Of a stretch of DNA of 14,581 bases, positions 13,426-14,581 are shown in pieces (the first letter of the stretch is position 1; each line of letters starts with the position of its first letter). A program made the translations under genes and the position numbers. Origin of the DNA: an uncultured Chthoniobacterales bacterium (GTDB lineage: Bacteria; Verrucomicrobiota; Verrucomicrobiia; Chthoniobacterales; UBA10450); the NCBI GenBank assembly GCA_955652255.1, contig CATPAW010000061.1:1-14581 (forward strand). The letters are read 5' to 3'. Under the pieces are notes generated by a model that was not told the origin of the DNA, did not search any database, and saw only the letters and a program-made list of their open reading frames with translations.

Positions 13426-13784
13426 CTATGATTAAGGAAGTCGCATTTGTCGCTATCGCAGTTTCGGATAAGGAACGCGCGCGAAAATTTTATCAGGAAA
13501 CGCTCGAGCTGAAGCCGACCACGACGGCGATGGAAGGCGCGTGGGTCGAGTACGATCTGGGAACCGTGACAATTGGCGTCGGGTGCCATCCGATGTGGCA
13601 ACCGTCGCGCGATGGGACAACTGTCGCATTTGAAGTGGAGGATTTTGACGGCGTCTATGCGAAGTTGAAAGAGCGCGGCACCACGTTCGAAATCGAGAAA
13701 ACCGAAACGCCCGTTTGCTGGATGGCGCAGTTCCGTGATCCCGACGGGAACAAGCTGCTCATTCACAAATGCAAAACGAAATAA
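13422..13784 (+). CDS. VOC family protein, second copy
   Basis: A 120-residue VOC-fold protein, evidently a divergent paralogue of the gene it overlaps. The same landmarks occur in the same order: VAFVAIAVSDKERARKFYQE, WVEYDLG, AFEVEDFDGVYAKLKERGTTF, RDPDGNKLLIHKCK. Start ATG 13422 lies in an ATGA overlap with the preceding stop; ATG 13428 is an alternative two codons on. The stop is three bases before the sucD ATG, so the pair is in the same transcript as sucD. The matched retention of the EVEDF and DPDGNKLxIHK blocks suggests both copies are under selection and may form a heterodimer, because VOC sites are commonly completed at subunit interfaces; that is inference. No known activity can be assigned. 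Confidence 0.88.
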   Translation: MTMIKEVAFVAIAVSDKERARKFYQETLELKPTTTAMEGAWVEYDLGTVTIGVGCHPMWQPSRDGTTVAFEVEDFDGVYAKLKERGTTFEIEKTETPVCWMAQFRDPDGNKLLIHKCKTK

Positions 13785-13787
13785 CGA

Positions 13788-14581
13788 ATGTCCGTTCTGG
13801 TCGATAAAAACACACGCCTGCTGGTGCAAGGCATCACCGGCAGCGCCGGTGCGTTTCACACGCGGCAATGCATGGCCTACGGCACGAACGTCATTGCGGG
13901 CGTGACGCCAGGAAAAGGCGGGCAAATGTTTGATGATAAAGTGCCGGTGTTCGACACGGTTTATGAAGCGCGACAGAAAACGGGATGCAATGTGTCGATG
14001 GTTTTCGTGCCCGCACCGGCGGCGGCCGATTCAATTTTGGAAGCGCTGGATGCAGGCGTCGAGCTGGTCGTGTGCATCACGGAAGGAATCCCGGTGATGG
14101 ATATGATGCGCGTGAAAGCGCTGATGAGGGGCAAGGCATCGCGGCTTATCGGCCCGAATTGTCCGGGGATCATTACGCCGGGCGCGTGCAAGATCGGGAT
14201 CATGCCCGGCTACATTCATAAAGCGGGCGGCGTTGGTGTGATCTCGCGTTCCGGCACGTTGACCTACGAAGCGGTCTGGCAACTGACAGCGCGCGGTTAC
14301 GGGCAATCGACTTGCATTGGAATCGGCGGCGATCCCATCAACGGCATGTCGCATCTCGATGCGGTCAAGCTGTTCAACGAAGATCGACATACTGAAGCAA
14401 TAATTTTGATCGGCGAGATCGGTGGTGCGGCGGAAGAAGAGGCGGCCGATTGGATCAAAGAGAACTGTAAGAAACCGGTCGCCGCATTTATCGCGGGTAT
14501 GACTGCGCCGCCCGGACGACGGATGGGTCACGCCGGCGCGATTGTTTCCGGCGGACGAGGGACCGCCGCGGGAAAAATCGA
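13788..14581 (+). CDS. sucD: Succinate-CoA ligase, alpha subunit (3'-truncated by window edge)
   Basis: Alpha subunit of succinyl-CoA synthetase, carrying the CoA site and the phosphohistidine. From ATG 13788 the visible 264 residues begin MSVLVDKNTRLLVQGITG and include TPGKGG (K43, CoA-binding region), GPNCPGIITPG (122-132), SRSGTLTYEA (153-162), GIGGDPINGMS, and RRMGHAGAIVSGGRGTA with the phosphorylated His at 248. About 25 C-terminal residues are expected beyond the window, since the family is near 290. It starts three bases after the second VOC gene, so it belongs to the sucC-to-sucD transcript. No anomaly is visible within the protein. Confidence 0.97.
   Translation, partial: MSVLVDKNTRLLVQGITGSAGAFHTRQCMAYGTNVIAGVTPGKGGQMFDDKVPVFDTVYEARQKTGCNVSMVFVPAPAAADSILEALDAGVELVVCITEGIPVMDMMRVKALMRGKASRLIGPNCPGIITPGACKIGIMPGYIHKAGGVGVISRSGTLTYEAVWQLTARGYGQSTCIGIGGDPINGMSHLDAVKLFNEDRHTEAIILIGEIGGAAEEEAADWIKENCKKPVAAFIAGMTAPPGRRMGHAGAIVSGGRGTAAGKI

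Noticed and set aside
13338..14531. Minus-strand open frames of 195, 80 and 166 codons opposite the VOC and sucD genes
   Set aside because: They are shadows of well-supported plus-strand genes with intact family motifs.

Overview
The window looks like a chromosomal segment of a moderately GC-rich Gram-negative bacterium. Apolipoprotein N-acyltransferase, a secreted 3D-domain protein and a lipobox-bearing small ORF imply an outer membrane. The mix of gene families and repeat types is reminiscent of soil Verrucomicrobiota (Spartobacteria-like), but that assignment rests on recall and was not tested. No tRNA, rRNA, CRISPR array, phage module or recognisable defence system is visible.

Layout. 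(1) 2-2224, plus strand: ClpB disaggregase, with its N-terminal domain cut off by the window edge and an in-frame palindromic insertion in the linker after the middle domain. (2) 2225-3458: a decayed stretch holding half of a dispersed repeat, a secreted thermonuclease-like pseudogene with three lesions, an intact small Cys-rich exported protein, a MITE-like inverted-repeat element, and a strong intrinsic terminator. (3) 11205 down to 3523, minus strand: eight closely packed genes that look like one long transcription unit. In order they are ornithine cyclodeaminase-family protein, phospho-sugar mutase, small winged-helix-like protein, Lnt, DUF1343/NamZ-like protein, 3D-domain exported protein, Mut7-C RNase, and a tiny lipoprotein-like ORF. 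The same terminator stem at 3424-3451 closes the unit. (4) 11325-14581, plus strand: sucC and sucD (succinyl-CoA synthetase beta and alpha, sucD cut by the window end), separated by a four-helix-bundle (23S-IVP type) gene and two overlapping VOC-family genes.

How the genes fit together. The minus-strand unit has an envelope flavour: Lnt completes lipoprotein acylation, the NamZ-like and 3D-domain proteins point to muropeptide or glycan handling, and the mutase supplies hexose phosphates. The sucCD locus is a TCA-cycle module interrupted by a small selfish-looking cassette, whose flanking repeats have rewritten the SucC C-terminus and may provide the ribosome-binding region of the next gene.

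The most notable theme is repeat invasion of housekeeping genes. Palindromic or hairpin-forming insertions sit in frame inside clpB and, less certainly, sucC and lnt. Another palindrome supplies the stop codon of lnt. A tandem repeat encodes the tail of SucC. No wholly new multi-gene system could be supported.
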